A DNA stretch of 64,000 nucleotides from Onchocerca volvulus. Taxonomy: Eukaryota; Nematoda; Chromadorea; Rhabditida; Onchocercidae. Below are positions 33,115 through 45,910 of the stretch, one piece after another. Position 1 is the first letter of the stretch. Every line of letters begins with the position of its first letter. The DNA is taken from contig HG738138.1 of NCBI GenBank assembly GCA_000499405.2, positions 11,835,208 through 11,899,207 of the forward strand. The letters are read 5' to 3'. The notes beneath the pieces were generated by a model. The model made no database searches. It saw only the letters and a program-made list of their open reading frames with translations, and was not told where the DNA came from. Both the position numbers and the translations under genes were made by a program.

Positions 33115-36100
33115 TTAATTCAAAGTAGGTTCTTCAGCTGATGAAAGACTTGTAAGATAGTAGCTCCAGTAACTGTAAATGAAAGAAAGTTGCAGTAATT
33201 AATTAAATTTTTGTTAAAGAAAGGAAAAAAAAAATTTTCGATGTTGTTTGAAAAGTAATTCAGTGTATTAAAATATCAAATAATTAAAAATTTCTGGTTG
33301 TTTAAACATACCAAATTGTTCTTTTATAATTCAAACTTTAAAAAATTTGATAAGAAGTGTCTTTTTGAAATTGTCGCGATGATTTTTGTTTTATTGCATA
33401 ATTTCTCATTTTGCATATCAATTTTCTAATTTTTTTCACTTTTACTCCTTACTTTTGCCAATATTTATAGAAGAATAAAAATTTGGAATTAATTAAAAAT
33501 AAATCTTTTTTTAGATAGATCAGTATTGAATTGTTTAGAATATTCCGTCGCAGTATCTTATGAAATACTGGTGGCAGATCTAACTAATCGATAGGATAAG
33601 TGACATCATTAATCTATTTTAAAGTTTGATGCTCAGTTCCTTTTCAGATGAAATAAGAATTGTAATATATGTACTAACAGAAATTGATATACTTACCCGA
33701 TATTAAATACGAAATATGCCGTGGGAAAAAATATTGCACTAAAAAAGAATTTAATTAAAAACAAATTTTTAAAAAACCAAAAAAAATCTAACAAATATTT
33801 TTAATGTGCTGAAATCTATCGATTACTTTTGACACATTACACTAACATCCTCCAAGATTAAAAAATGAGAAAAAAAAAAAAGACCCACTACCTGTATTTG
33901 TCGACAACTTCAGGTTCTAATGAATGGAGCATTTTTCGCAATCTCCTAAATCGACACCTGGATTTCCTAAAAAATAATACCTTTATTCTATCAAAAGTAA
34001 TGTTTCCCTTCATTAAATTATTGTAAGTTCAATCTTTTTATACAAAACGGGCCATCTTTATCGTTTTTTTTCATCATTCTTACAAAGTCAAGTTCGTAAT
34101 CATCCACATTCATCTAATTATTGCCATTGATGTTTTTCTTTTTCGTCAAAAAACATGAAATTTCTCGTAATAATATAGAAAAAAAAAAAAAAAAAAAAGA
34201 ATGAACTGTAATTTGGATTTTGAAATGGTTATGATAATGTCGTGTTATTCAAAATTTTTCAGTTCATTTCTCAGAAAAAAAAAAAAGAAAAAAATTTCCA
34301 TTTCTTATCATCTTTCTGTAATGTACATTTCAGGAATTTTTCTTCCTCTTAAATAAAAATTTAATTAATTGTGGAAAAGATTACTTCCGCTGTGGTTTCT
34401 TTTGAATAGTCGATATTTCGCACGATAGAAGATTAAGTGGATTAGCTACTGGATGAGAATTCATCGGCAACACTCGCCTTGTTAGCTATAAATAATTGAA
34501 ACTATAATAGTGAAATCAACTTTAATTGAAATTTCTAAACTTTCTAAATTATATATTTAATTCAGATCTATAAGACTATCGGGCATTACCTCATGATCAT
34601 CCATCAACGATGTTGAAGATCGTTGATCGACCCAAAACTGTAAAAAAAAAAATGTCAGTTAAATATTAGATTTGAAAAATGTAATTTTTCGTGTAAAGAC
34701 AAGCTCTTTTTGTTTTGGAAATAATAAATTTAAACGATATTTTATTTTTATTACTGACCTGACGTAGACCTATCCTGGGACTAGGCATCTCTTTCCAATT
34801 GAAATCACTGGAAATAAAACTGCGTTTTTTCAATTGTTTTGGAGCACCTTCATTTCGTGACATAAAACCAATTACTGCTAATTCCAGCAGCGATAAAAAG
34901 ATAAACATCATACCGCTGAAATCGTTTAAATTTTTTTTACAAAATAAAATTAAAATTTGTCGCAGATGTAAAATACATAGATTTCTTTTATAATTCAAAT
35001 TTTTCTAGTCAAATTAGAAAAAAATACCTTAGCATCCAAACATCGATTGCTTTAACATATGATACACGAGGCAAGTTCCGGATGATATTACCAAATTGAA
35101 ATGTCATAGCTAATAACGAATTGACACCCAACATTGTTCGTGCTGGAATCGCTCTAAAAAGAACACCTTTTTTTTACAAACACTGATTATCAGGAAAATT
35201 TAATGCATGATATTTTCCGGAATATACCAAAAACAAATGAGTAAATGACAATGATCAAGAAAATACCGACCATCAGTTTGCTGACTTTGTCATATATCCT
35301 AGAAATATATTAAAGATATTACGTGAACCTCGATCCAAGATAAAACGAAATCCATGAAATGAAAATGGTGACATAAGTGGGAATATACCCTTGAAGGATA
35401 TACCAACCATATCGTCTTTTGAAGACAAATGCAACGGTTAACTCATCCCACCAACCTGCCGGATACATCTATAAGTTTTTATAATATTTTTTATAGTTTT
35501 CAAAGTTTTGCAAAATCACTTTGGTAGGAATCATTTTCATAGCTTCAGCAGAATTTATATAATATCAGTACTATACATTCAGTCGTATAGAGTATCAATC
35601 ATTTTAATACAGTTCTTTAGTTTCAGATGCTCTTGATGATATTATCATGTTTCATGATGCGATAATATAATGATACCTGCTCTACTGCAATTACACTAAA
35701 ATTTGTTAATTTAAAGTCGGGCAGTTCAATTTTTTTGAGCAATATCACCGGATAAGGCTGATTCCAGGACATGCGTACTTCACCAGTATTATAATTAAAT
35801 CTATAATATTTCCGTAAAATACATTAAATATGAGTCACAAATCACTGTAAATAAAATATTCAAAATTTTGCAACCTGACAAATATGACTATACCTGGAAT
35901 ACTTTAACTAAATTTGATTTATTTTAGAATAAAATTTTGAACATACGATTCGAAAGTAAGAATGCATTTTTGTTGATCGAATGGGAATCGTTTCAAATTC
36001 ATATCACACGGACCAGTTAATTTCATTCGATAATTGGTCCACAATGTACCGTTAGCAAAAACCATTAAGAAAATATTCCTAAATGAGTAAAATTAAATCA

Positions 36101-37080
36101 CAGTTAATTAATTGGTGAAAAAAATGTAACAGTTTTCCAAAAATAAAACATTGCATATTTTATGCTTTTCTTGAGCAACAAATCAACAGTCATCAGATGT
36201 GTGCTTATTTCGAAATTTGATCTTGAAAAGAATAAAATTCTGCTTTTCGGAATCGCTCCTTAAAATTTATAATAAAATATTTTGCAAAAAAAAAAAAAAA
36301 AGAGAAAGAAATTCCGAGCAAATAATGTAAACATCAATCAACTACCTGAATGGCGATTCATGTATAGCAGCATTTTTCGAATTGATGAAGCAAGTATTTG
36401 GGATCCAAAGTTTTTGTAACACTTTTTCATCAAATGAAATGTTAGTTTTACATGGATCCATAAAATCAAATATAAGTGCTGGATCTTCCCAAAATTCGTT
36501 TATGTATAAGTCTGTAAATATTTTCGAATTTTTTCCTTTTTTTCTTCACATTTAAATATTCTTGAATAATCATTAATTTACCAGTATTTCTAGTTTTATT
36601 CACTACATCAAAAAAAGTGTAATACCAATTTCAAAATCCTGAGTTAGTTCAGAAACAGCGGTAACTTCTTGTACCCACATATCGACACGAACATAAACGG
36701 GATGTGCCGGTAGATAATGCTTATTATACGATTCCTGAATGTTATAAGTATGATGAAAGGTGAGAAAATACGGATTGAAAATTTATCAAATGACTTCAAA
36801 ATGAATTAAATAATTTTTACACAGTATGATTTTTCATTATTAATGATTGATATATTACAAATGACTGTTGTATTAGATGAAATCAGTTTTCGGAATTAAA
36901 AGAATTGAATGCAAGCCATTAAGGAATTTTGGATTTAGAAATTGAAACCTTCAAAAGGTTGCCAATAATTTTTGTATCATCAGCACACATTGATAATGGT
37001 GATGATGATTGGCCATGGCTACCATACGAACTTAAAAGTTCGGTAAGAAATGATATCATCACCCATCCGGGATGACTCAT
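33115..37080 (-). CDS. Cys-loop ligand-gated anion channel subunit, LGC-46/ACC type
   Basis: Thirteen exons: 37080-36949, 36734-36626, 36511-36346, 36078-35947, 35800-35677, 35468-35329, 35153-35028, 34915-34759, 34637-34590, 34485-34385, 33966-33892, 33738-33697 and 33172-33115. Total 1,410 nt, 469 aa, all phases consistent. Seen: a short N-terminal signal-like region; the Cys-loop C160-x13-C174 ([15 protein letters not shown]); M1 about 243-265; PAR at 271-273 before M2 ([17 protein letters not shown]); M3 about 303-327; an intracellular loop; M4 ([16 protein letters not shown]) near the C-terminus. Known: PAR before M2 marks anion selectivity. FNYNTGEV and [15 protein letters not shown] fit the nematode acetylcholine-gated chloride group (ACC, LGC-46 to LGC-49). 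The ligand is inferred, and lgc-46 itself is only the best guess. The start follows an acceptor directly (tttctag then ATG), suggesting a trans-spliced leader. Confidence 0.88.
35228..35298 (-). other. exon-like hydrophobic segment inside a channel intron
   Basis: Between the M1 and M2 exons the minus strand has acceptor tttctag, 71 open nt encoding [20 protein letters not shown], and donor gtatat. Inclusion would shift the frame before M2. It may be a poison or alternative exon, or chance. Confidence 0.35.
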
Positions 37081-40000
37081 CTAGAAATATTGATAAATTA
37101 TTAGAAATCTATTAATAATTTGATATAAGTACGATAAATCCACCTTATAATATTGCATATTTCTAGTATATTTTCGGCTGCTAAATCATTCAATTTCCCA
37201 TAGTTTACTACAAACACCTTATAAATTCTAATGACGAAATTCAGAAAAAAAAATGAAAATCGTCAGCACACTAACCTTTATTGCATTGAAAAGCACTTCA
37301 TGTGTTTGATAACTTCAATATTACGCTGTAATCGTTGTTTTCTTCATGGAATCAATTCACTATCTCAATAATATCTTCTACTAAAAAATAAAAAAAAAAA
37401 AGAAATAATAACAATGGTAATAGCAACGAGTTGTTATTTTTCGACAGTTAAATTACAAAAGAGAACGAATTGATTTTCAAATAGAAAAATTACTGAAAGA
37501 TGAAAATAATAGTTGCATTTTTACTTCAAAAAAAGTGCGCAGTAAAGAAAAATTCCAAAATTTCAGAATTTCGTTTTCTAGCGAACATTACTCCATAATT
37601 AAGGATAAATGTAAATTTGCAGTGTTTTCAAAATTAATTTTTCATAAATTCGTTCCAAATTTTATTTTTTCCCAACAAATTTCTGAAAAATTCAATTAAA
37701 TTTTGATAAAATTAGAAAATTTCGAAATCAATAGAATGTAATGTACAAGGAAGTACTAGAATGACAACTTAGGATAAAGCTAATTGAATTATAACTTTTA
37801 TTCAAATTTCAAATTTCGTTTACGCTTAACCCATTTTCTCACTATACATTCTCATTATATTAAAGATATAACAGCCATCAATTTATCGTTATGCAAAAGT
37901 TATCAAAATAATTTTAATGATAATAATTACTGGTTAAATATTGCAAAATCATAATATCTCTTTTTTGCGCGTAAATTCGTAATTTTTAAAAACTTAAAAT
38001 TTGTATTTCTAAAATTATCCAGTGATAGTCAGAGAAAGCTAGTGAAGCCGAATTGATGAGTTAGCAAAAGAAAATAAAAAATCATTTCTCAAATTTCTTA
38101 GAAATTTTGCAAACTACGATTGGAAAAAATCAGGTATGTGCGGTGGTGTAGTAAATAAATAAATTTAATCATTGTAATCATAAAAAAAATACATATATTT
38201 GTACTTTCAAATTACGCGATTAAATTTAATCCGTTAATTTGCTTAACGTATGGATGAGTAACGAATCTTGCTTTCAAGTGTTCTACTTTGACAATTATTC
38301 AATCAAGTTTGAATAGAATTAATTATATGAGCAAAATATTGATGAATAATTGCTTTAGTCATAGCATTATACTTTGTTTCCCATGAATAACTGAAGCATT
38401 AATACCTTTCAAATATGCCAATTTGAATAAATTTCGTTTGATCATGAAAACATTTACTTGTTGACAAAGTTTTAAGTTTCAAATCTTCAGATGAACAAGA
38501 AAAATGTTTTCAATTTGAATCCATCAAATAAACAGAAAAAAGAAGCAATGCTATTTGCTGGAAGATAAGAACTAAATATTTTCAAACAAAGAAATTTAAT
38601 TATTTGGAAGGGATGTAAGCTGTAGCAGGAAGAGGGTTGGGAAAAAAGAAACCAAAAACAAACAAATAAACAAACATTTTGGAAAGTTTTCGTGACGAAA
38701 TAATGTCAGCTTTGAAATAATAAAGTGGAAAAATAACCGTAGAAATCAGTATAGGAAAACTCAAGAGAATATGGAAAAATCTATTTAAATAAATAGATCT
38801 ACTTATTAATACATTCAAGTTTGCACATCTAAGCATATAAGGAATTCGAAAACAATTTTGAAATATATGACTTGGCAAAATTTATTTTCAAAAACATCAT
38901 TCGTCTTAAGTCATAGTAACGATTTCCTCGTTTTCTTTTCCTCCAAGATAACTTTTTAAACAACTATCAAGAAGGCTGCAATATTTTTGAAATATAGAAT
39001 TTCATTAAATTTAATTGGAACAAAAAAAAGAATTTTATCACTGGAATATTTACCATACAATTATTTATTTTCAACAACTTTTCCTTAACTGCAGAACAAT
39101 TCAAATTCATAGTTTTATCAAAAATAACGATATAATTATGGAAAATAAATTTTCTATTCATTCACGATATAATAAATAATTTGTCATTATATATTGTCAA
39201 TTTATTTTTTAAGTATTCAAGTTGATTTAGAGTATTTCGGCATATTTTAAAAATGTAAGGTGAAAATCGAAATATTCAAACTCATTGGAATTTGCCTAAT
39301 TCCATCACAGCGAATTAATAATATTTCGATACCATGAATAAATGTCAAGACCTTTTTTTATTTTAAGTACTTTTTCATTCCTAAATAGAAACTACTTAAA
39401 TTGTAAATTGATAAGCAAATTAAAGTCAAATTTTTTTTCATAATTGAAAAAATTAGTATTCAATTGCTGAATGTAATGCACACTTTACATATTTCAAAAA
39501 AGAGGAAAAAGGTTAATACACTGAAAATATTTTTACAAAAAAAAGTGCCTCTCCAACAATAATTTTACAAATTATTGCTTTAAATTAGTTTTAAGAAATA
39601 TGAAAAACGATATTTTCGGAACTGTTTTATTATTTCTTATAAAATTAGAGAAAACAAGAAAAAAATTGAGGGATTCTTTCGCTACTAAAGTTTCATCATG
39701 GCTTAGTTCGTTGATATGTTATGGTGTATTAATTAGAAATTCCACTTTACTAATACCTTGTTACCTCTTTTTTCCGGAAATCATCCTAATACTAGCTAGA
39801 TATAAAATTTTCGTGATTAGACAGTATAAAACAGTGAAACAAATAGATAATTATCAGAGGCCATAATTTGTAGCATTTATAAATTCGCTTTGTTTTTGTA
39901 GTACAATAATATTAACAGCATAAATTAATTACAGTTGATTGATACCATCAAAAAACCCAGTCGTGCGAATAAAATAGTTATCCTCAGTTATTTTTATATC

Positions 40001-43000
40001 TGATAGCTTGTTCTAGCAATTTGACTTACTTCAAGAACGATTAACCTTAGCTGTCATCTAATTTGTTAGCGCATATCATCGATTCTAGCAGCATTTGATA
40101 ATATATTCCCCTTCTTACAAACATTATTATCATGCTTGAATCTCCACAAAAAGACGAAAATATAAGTTTCTTAAAACAATGAAAAGCCATTTGTACATTG
40201 TTTGAAAATAAAAGTTCACAAATCAAATTTAGCGAAAACGACACTATCAATGGCGAAAAAAAAAACAAAAAAAAAAATGATAGCAAAAGTTGTGAGAAAT
40301 TAAATGAAAAATTTCCTCACCCTTTGTATTCATTCACCTTGGTATATGCTAAAGTTGAAATGAAATAATTTGAAACATCAACAATCATAATCTTTCAAAT
40401 TCGTAATTAAAGGCGTTTGCCCAATTAGCAATCTTTCAAATTCACAACATTCTTATTAGACTATTTTGGGTGGAAAAAAGAAAAAAAAGGTAAAATTGTT
40501 TTCGTTCTTCGTTTTATATATTATGATTATTAAATGGATAAACTTATCTAGGATAATTACGTACGGCATAGAATATCCAAGCGCTGTTGAACCAAATAGG
40601 CCGTAGGATTTTTTTCGAAAACTAATTTATCAAAAAAAGAAAAAAAAAAGAAAAAAAAGTCAAAAATATCAGTCATATAAATCATAAAAATTCGCGAGAA
40701 AACTATTTTTTTTCTTGCTGAGCTTTTGATTATTCTTTTAATATATATATATATATATTTTTTCGATTCTTTTCATTATTTCATTAATCAAATCAATAAT
40801 TCCTTTCTTCCTTTACTTCATTAATTCCAAATAAGAAAGGAAAAGGAGAAAAAAAAAAAAGGAAAAATAATCAAAAAACTAATAGCGTGGAAATGGAAAA
40901 ATTTTATGATTAAAATAAAAACAAAAAAATAGTTGATAATTTAGATCAAGCGGAAATGCGCTCGCATCCACTTCCAATTTTCAGTATTTTTATATAGACC
41001 TATTATAATATCACATGATTGTTGCTATATTTCCGTCCAGAAAATTTAAGCTTTAAGGATGTTGAATATTATACCATCTATGTCATAAATATTCTCACAT
41101 CATTTCTTTTTTCAGTTAAAAAAAAAAAATTTTTCCTGATAAAAAAATTCACTAATTTATTTATTTTTTTGGCCAATATAATCAATCAAAAAATGATAAT
41201 AAAGCAATGAAATGTTTAGATATTGGAAATATTTTCGGTTTTAATCATTTCCGTTATCAATCGAATTATTTTGCAAGTTAGGAAATGGAAGTTTTAAATG
41301 CATGAACGGAAGCATTTCAAAAAGAAAAAAAATGCAACAACCAATCTTGTCAAACATTAGAATAGATAGCATGTAAGATTTGATAAATAGATTATTTTGA
41401 TTAGTTCAACAGCATCATAACTATTCGCTATTTAGAATAGATCATAATAAAGTTTTCATTGAAAATGATCATGAAAAGATGAACAATAAACTTGGAAATA
41501 AAGAAAAATAATAACAATGAAAACCTGAACCAATTTGAAATTTGAAATTAAATATGAAATATAAATAGTAGAAGCTAGACTTTAAGAATGATCAAAAGGT
41601 TAGAGAATATCAACTATGTATTAAAATGACAGGAAAAAAAAAAGTTCAGATCCTTATGGGACTTTTGCCTATCCGGTTCATTAGCTGATGCTTCTTTCTT
41701 TAAACGATGTTGAAAAAGTCAACGAATTATAGTGGCTGACAAAAAAAAAAAAAAAAAAAAAAAGAAAAAAAAGAAAAAGGGAAACATTGTCCTCCTTTCT
41801 TCATTTAAAAAATTCTGAAATGCCAACTTCATTCGTACTACCTCCTATGATCGAGTCGATCATCACCAATAACTAACTTACTTTTCAACATTCATGCTTA
41901 TCCAAATAACGGCGAAAATTTGATTATGAATTCTCAAGCCTGCAGCAATTTCCAAGCAACCTTCCTCAATCAAGATGACAAAGATAACTTAATCGAAATG
42001 CAATTTTAATACAAATCTTTGGTCAAATATGTTGTCAAGTATTGACATTTCGACAAACCCATTCATTTCGTTAGATTCATCCAAAATCAAAGTATCCATA
42101 GTATTTATACACATGTGTGGTGTGTGTATGTGTATCTTGAAGGATTTGATTATTCAAATTTCAATCATCCAACAAATTGATTCATTTGGGATTTATAAAA
42201 GAAGCAAAAATTAATGAATAAGATTGTTGTTGTTATCTCAAGAAATATGTGATGAGTGCTTTTGAGAAGTTGGCATTTTTGTTATTCCTTTGTTAAATAG
42301 GAGTTAATAATTCGAAAGTTTGATTTTGATCTGATTATTGCTGAAATACCAAAAATAAGCCTTCAATAATTTGTTTATATTTTAAAAATAAACAACAATA
42401 TTTGGCTTTGCTAAATTTTTAAAATAAGATTTGAGTAAAGAAAAAAAGAGATTTTCCATCAAATTTTTATTGTTCTAAATTCAAATAATTAAAAGCATAA
42501 TTTTTTCCGCCAATTTTAGGACAGTTCAAAAATTTAAAGTTGATTATTTTATTTATTACTATGGCAATACATTCTTCGTTTGCCGAGTTTTTTTTTTTAA
42601 GAATATAAAAACCGGCGAATTAATAGAATTAAAAAAAAAAGGGGGGGGACAAAACAGGCGGCAATAAAAATTGGAAAAAGATTATTGCTGGACCCAAAGT
42701 TTTGGGATAAGGCCCTAGATACAAAGTAGATCATAGCGATAATGTTTCTAATACATCGAAGCGAATGCAATATTTACTATCAGTTATTTAGTTATAATTT
42801 CCTAAACAATTTTTGATATTGAATTTAGTTTTCAGGCTCAATTTTTCCAACCTTGAAAACTTCATTGTTTTTCCAGTACCTTGGTTTTTTTCCAGAAAGA
42901 ATTTTGAAATTATTGATTCTGCGAGCATTAATTTATTAAACTGCATGAAAAAGAAGTGGCGCCAATTTCAGTTAACGGTGAATTCAATTGCACAAAATTG

Positions 43001-43847
43001 GAGTGTGAAAATTTTGCTTTATTTTTATCATTTTGACCTTTTCAATGTTGTGAATGAATTTTAGTTCGAAGTAATTCAATTTGTAAGTAAAACTAATTTA
43101 TAAGAAAATTCATTATTATTATTATTACTGATTTGTTTGTTTTGTTTCAAATGTACATGATTTTTTTTTTTTTTTGCTTCATTTTATCATCGATAATATT
43201 TTCTTTCTTTTTGAACTGCACAAAATTTTATCAGAAGATTAATAAGACAATTTGAAGACATCAAAAAAAGGTTTGAACTTCATTAATTATGTTTGTTAAT
43301 CAACTTTTTCCTTTTAATTATAAATATCATTAATTTTGCTTATTTCTTTTCTAGTTCGGACAAAACATAAAAATGATTTCATCACACAATTCTAACTATC
43401 ATAAATTATTGAATAAAATTAATGCAAACTAAAGACATGTTTTTTTTTCTAAATTTCATATTTTTGGCAGTAATTTTATGAAATGACTGTAATGTTCAAC
43501 CTAATGTATAAAAGTTATTTGATACCATTTGGATGAATTGTTAATAGACAAATTCAGAAGCTGGCCATAAAAATTATTGAAAAAAAAAAAAAAGTGATCA
43601 CATACTTTGAAATCTTACGAAATTTGTAAAATTTTGAATAGTTTGGATTTCGGATCAATATATTTTAGCGACATAAGAGATATTTATCATAATTTCGAAA
43701 AAGGGTAATTCTGTTTATATTTTGAAACATTCAAGAAGTATATTGTTCTGCATAACCATTGATATCGAGAGGTCAGTTTTTTAAGACTTCAAATGAAATA
43801 TTGATACCATACATGAATATATACATAAATACTGTTTGAAATTTCAG

Positions 43848-43924
43848 GCTCTACCTGAACCAGAGTATTTCACAATCGAAAATTACAATAATTCTACTGG
43901 ACGTGCCGTGGTAACCGATTTTAG
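43848..43924 (+). other. orphan exon-like segment
   Basis: Good acceptor (gaaatttcag) and donor (gtttgc) bound 77 nt that read ALPEPEYFTIENYNNSTG, then RAVVTDF, ending in phase 2. Composition is clearly more coding-like than the surroundings. No phase-matched partner exon was found within several kb. Confidence 0.4.
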
Positions 43925-44627
43925 GTTTGCATATGCCAGTTAGATCAACATCTTTGACAAAGCTATTTCAATCAAAAGAATACGCATTACCGTAATCAAG
44001 ACATTTCATGCATATATCATTACAATAATTTTTTGTACTGATAACAATTCTAAAGCAACCAAAAGTAGAAAATATTGCAAACCACAAATAAATTAGATAT
44101 GAATTAAGTCGAAAATTAGAAGTCCATTATTATGAAAAAAATCATCATTTTCGAATTTAATAAAGAATTGTCTTTTTTAAAGCTTTTTTCCATTTCAAAA
44201 AAATATTCCATTCATTTGCATTGTATCTTGTTTAACTTTACTTTTTGAAGTTACTTGACGAAGAAATCTTGCAACAAAATTAAAGTGCAAATAAAAATCG
44301 AACCTACTTTTTAACAATTTTTATTAAATTCAAAACTTATTATTGTTTAATAATTATTGCTAAGACTGTTAATATATTTCTAAATCCTTATAATTTCAAT
44401 ATTTCTATTAATGAAATATTAAATTCATATGGTGTCGGATTAATTCATATATTAGAAAATCGGACTAATGCATGCATTATTTTCGTGAATTTTCCAAAAT
44501 CTCCCTTTGAATTTCTCCAAATTTTCATCTATTCAAAAAAAAAAAAAAAAAAAAAAATTCATGGGAAGTTGTAATTTGTCCATTATTTTTTAATTTTACG
44601 ATTGATTTCGAAAATTTATTAACAATT

Positions 44628-45910
44628 AGCTGGATCCAGCTACGCGTTAAAAATGTGAATGGTCGTTTGTTCAAAACCTCAAATGAAATTTCTCACTGAT
44701 TGCGTTGAAATCTTGACACAACGTTGTATTCGAATACGCGCATGTTTTCATATATACGCACTGTTGTAGATCAGTCCGGTTAAGTGAAAAAAAGAGAAGA
44801 GAAAGCACATGTCCCTAGTTTTGGGAAAAAAATCTGATAGTTTATAATTCGATTTTAGTTTGGTTAGATTGGAAACTGTGACTCGGTTGGGTCAGCTTCG
44901 ACGCTCTTGTGAATACTGCTGAATTAAATTTTCGGATTGTAGCTACTGCTCTGTCGCTTTGACCTCCGAACTATTGCCATTGCTATATCAATGCAAAAAC
45001 TTCGAATTTAAATTTGAACTCCAGCTCCAGATCCTGTTCCTTTAAATCCTTTCGGAGCTCTTCTCTTGTCGCCTATTGATTGCTTGCCTCACTTTGTTCA
45101 TTTGTGAATTGGAGTTCAAATTTTAGTTCGAAATTCTTGCAGAATTATATCTACATTTAAGTCAAACACAGTACATTTGCATTGATTCTGGAATCCATTA
45201 TTTTGTGCTCAAACTCATCATCAGGTAAAGATATTTATCGTTCCTTTGAAAGATATTTATTCGGTAACGATATTTATTGTCCCTTTGAACTATGTCGCGC
45301 CACTTAACTTTTAGTACTCCTTGTTTACAATAATTATCATGGCGCTATCTGACATTGTCTATCTGACTCTTATTAGTATATAGATTGTCTAGTTTGCCAA
45401 AAAAGTGTTCACTCAACATGTACTTGCCCATATGAGAACCAATCCGTGTCTAGATCTAAATCGCACAATTCTAAAGATTGGTCCTGATCTTTGTTGATGA
45501 TGATTGCAAACGCAATTTTTCAAATTGAGCAGTTTAATGCTGAAATTCTCTAAACACACTTCAATCTATTGTCGATGAGAACATGCCGGTTCAAACAATA
45601 ATCATCAGCTGGATTGTATCGAAATGCAAGACGATTATAATCGCATGATTGCTGAGCACGGAATCGTATTTAATGCTGATCTGTTGTTTCTCGTTGACGT
45701 CTTTCAGCCACTTTCAGCCGTGCTTGCAACCGTGCATCCTGAAGTCTGGCTGTATGCCGCTCTGCTGCTTTCTCGATACGTTATTTGAGCCATTCGTTGT
45801 CTTTTTCGCTCGTTCGTTGATGCCCATTATATCTTAGTTTGATTTACAATTAATCGCATAGATTCCGCTACGCGAGTACGACGACTTAAGATTGATCTTC
45901 TGCGAGGCAT
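44628..45910 (-). mobile_element. internally deleted Helitron remnant
   Basis: From 45910 leftward the minus strand encodes an Arg-rich start (MPRRRSILSRRTRVAESMR), then after frameshifts RIEKAAERHTARLQDARLQA and AFRYNPADDYCLNRHVLI. These match the usual N-terminus of animal Helitron proteins. Soon after come AFAIIINKDQDQSLELCDL and FSYGQVHVE, the C-terminal motif region of the PIF1-like Helitron helicase. The Rep nuclease and most of the helicase are missing. A palindrome (agctggatccagct, 44628-44641) overlapping CTAA may be the 3' end. The 5' end is undefined. Confidence 0.7.

Noticed and set aside
39600..39866. 88-codon plus-strand frame in the gene desert
   Set aside because: AT-rich codon use, no splice context, no recognisable domain; consistent with chance.
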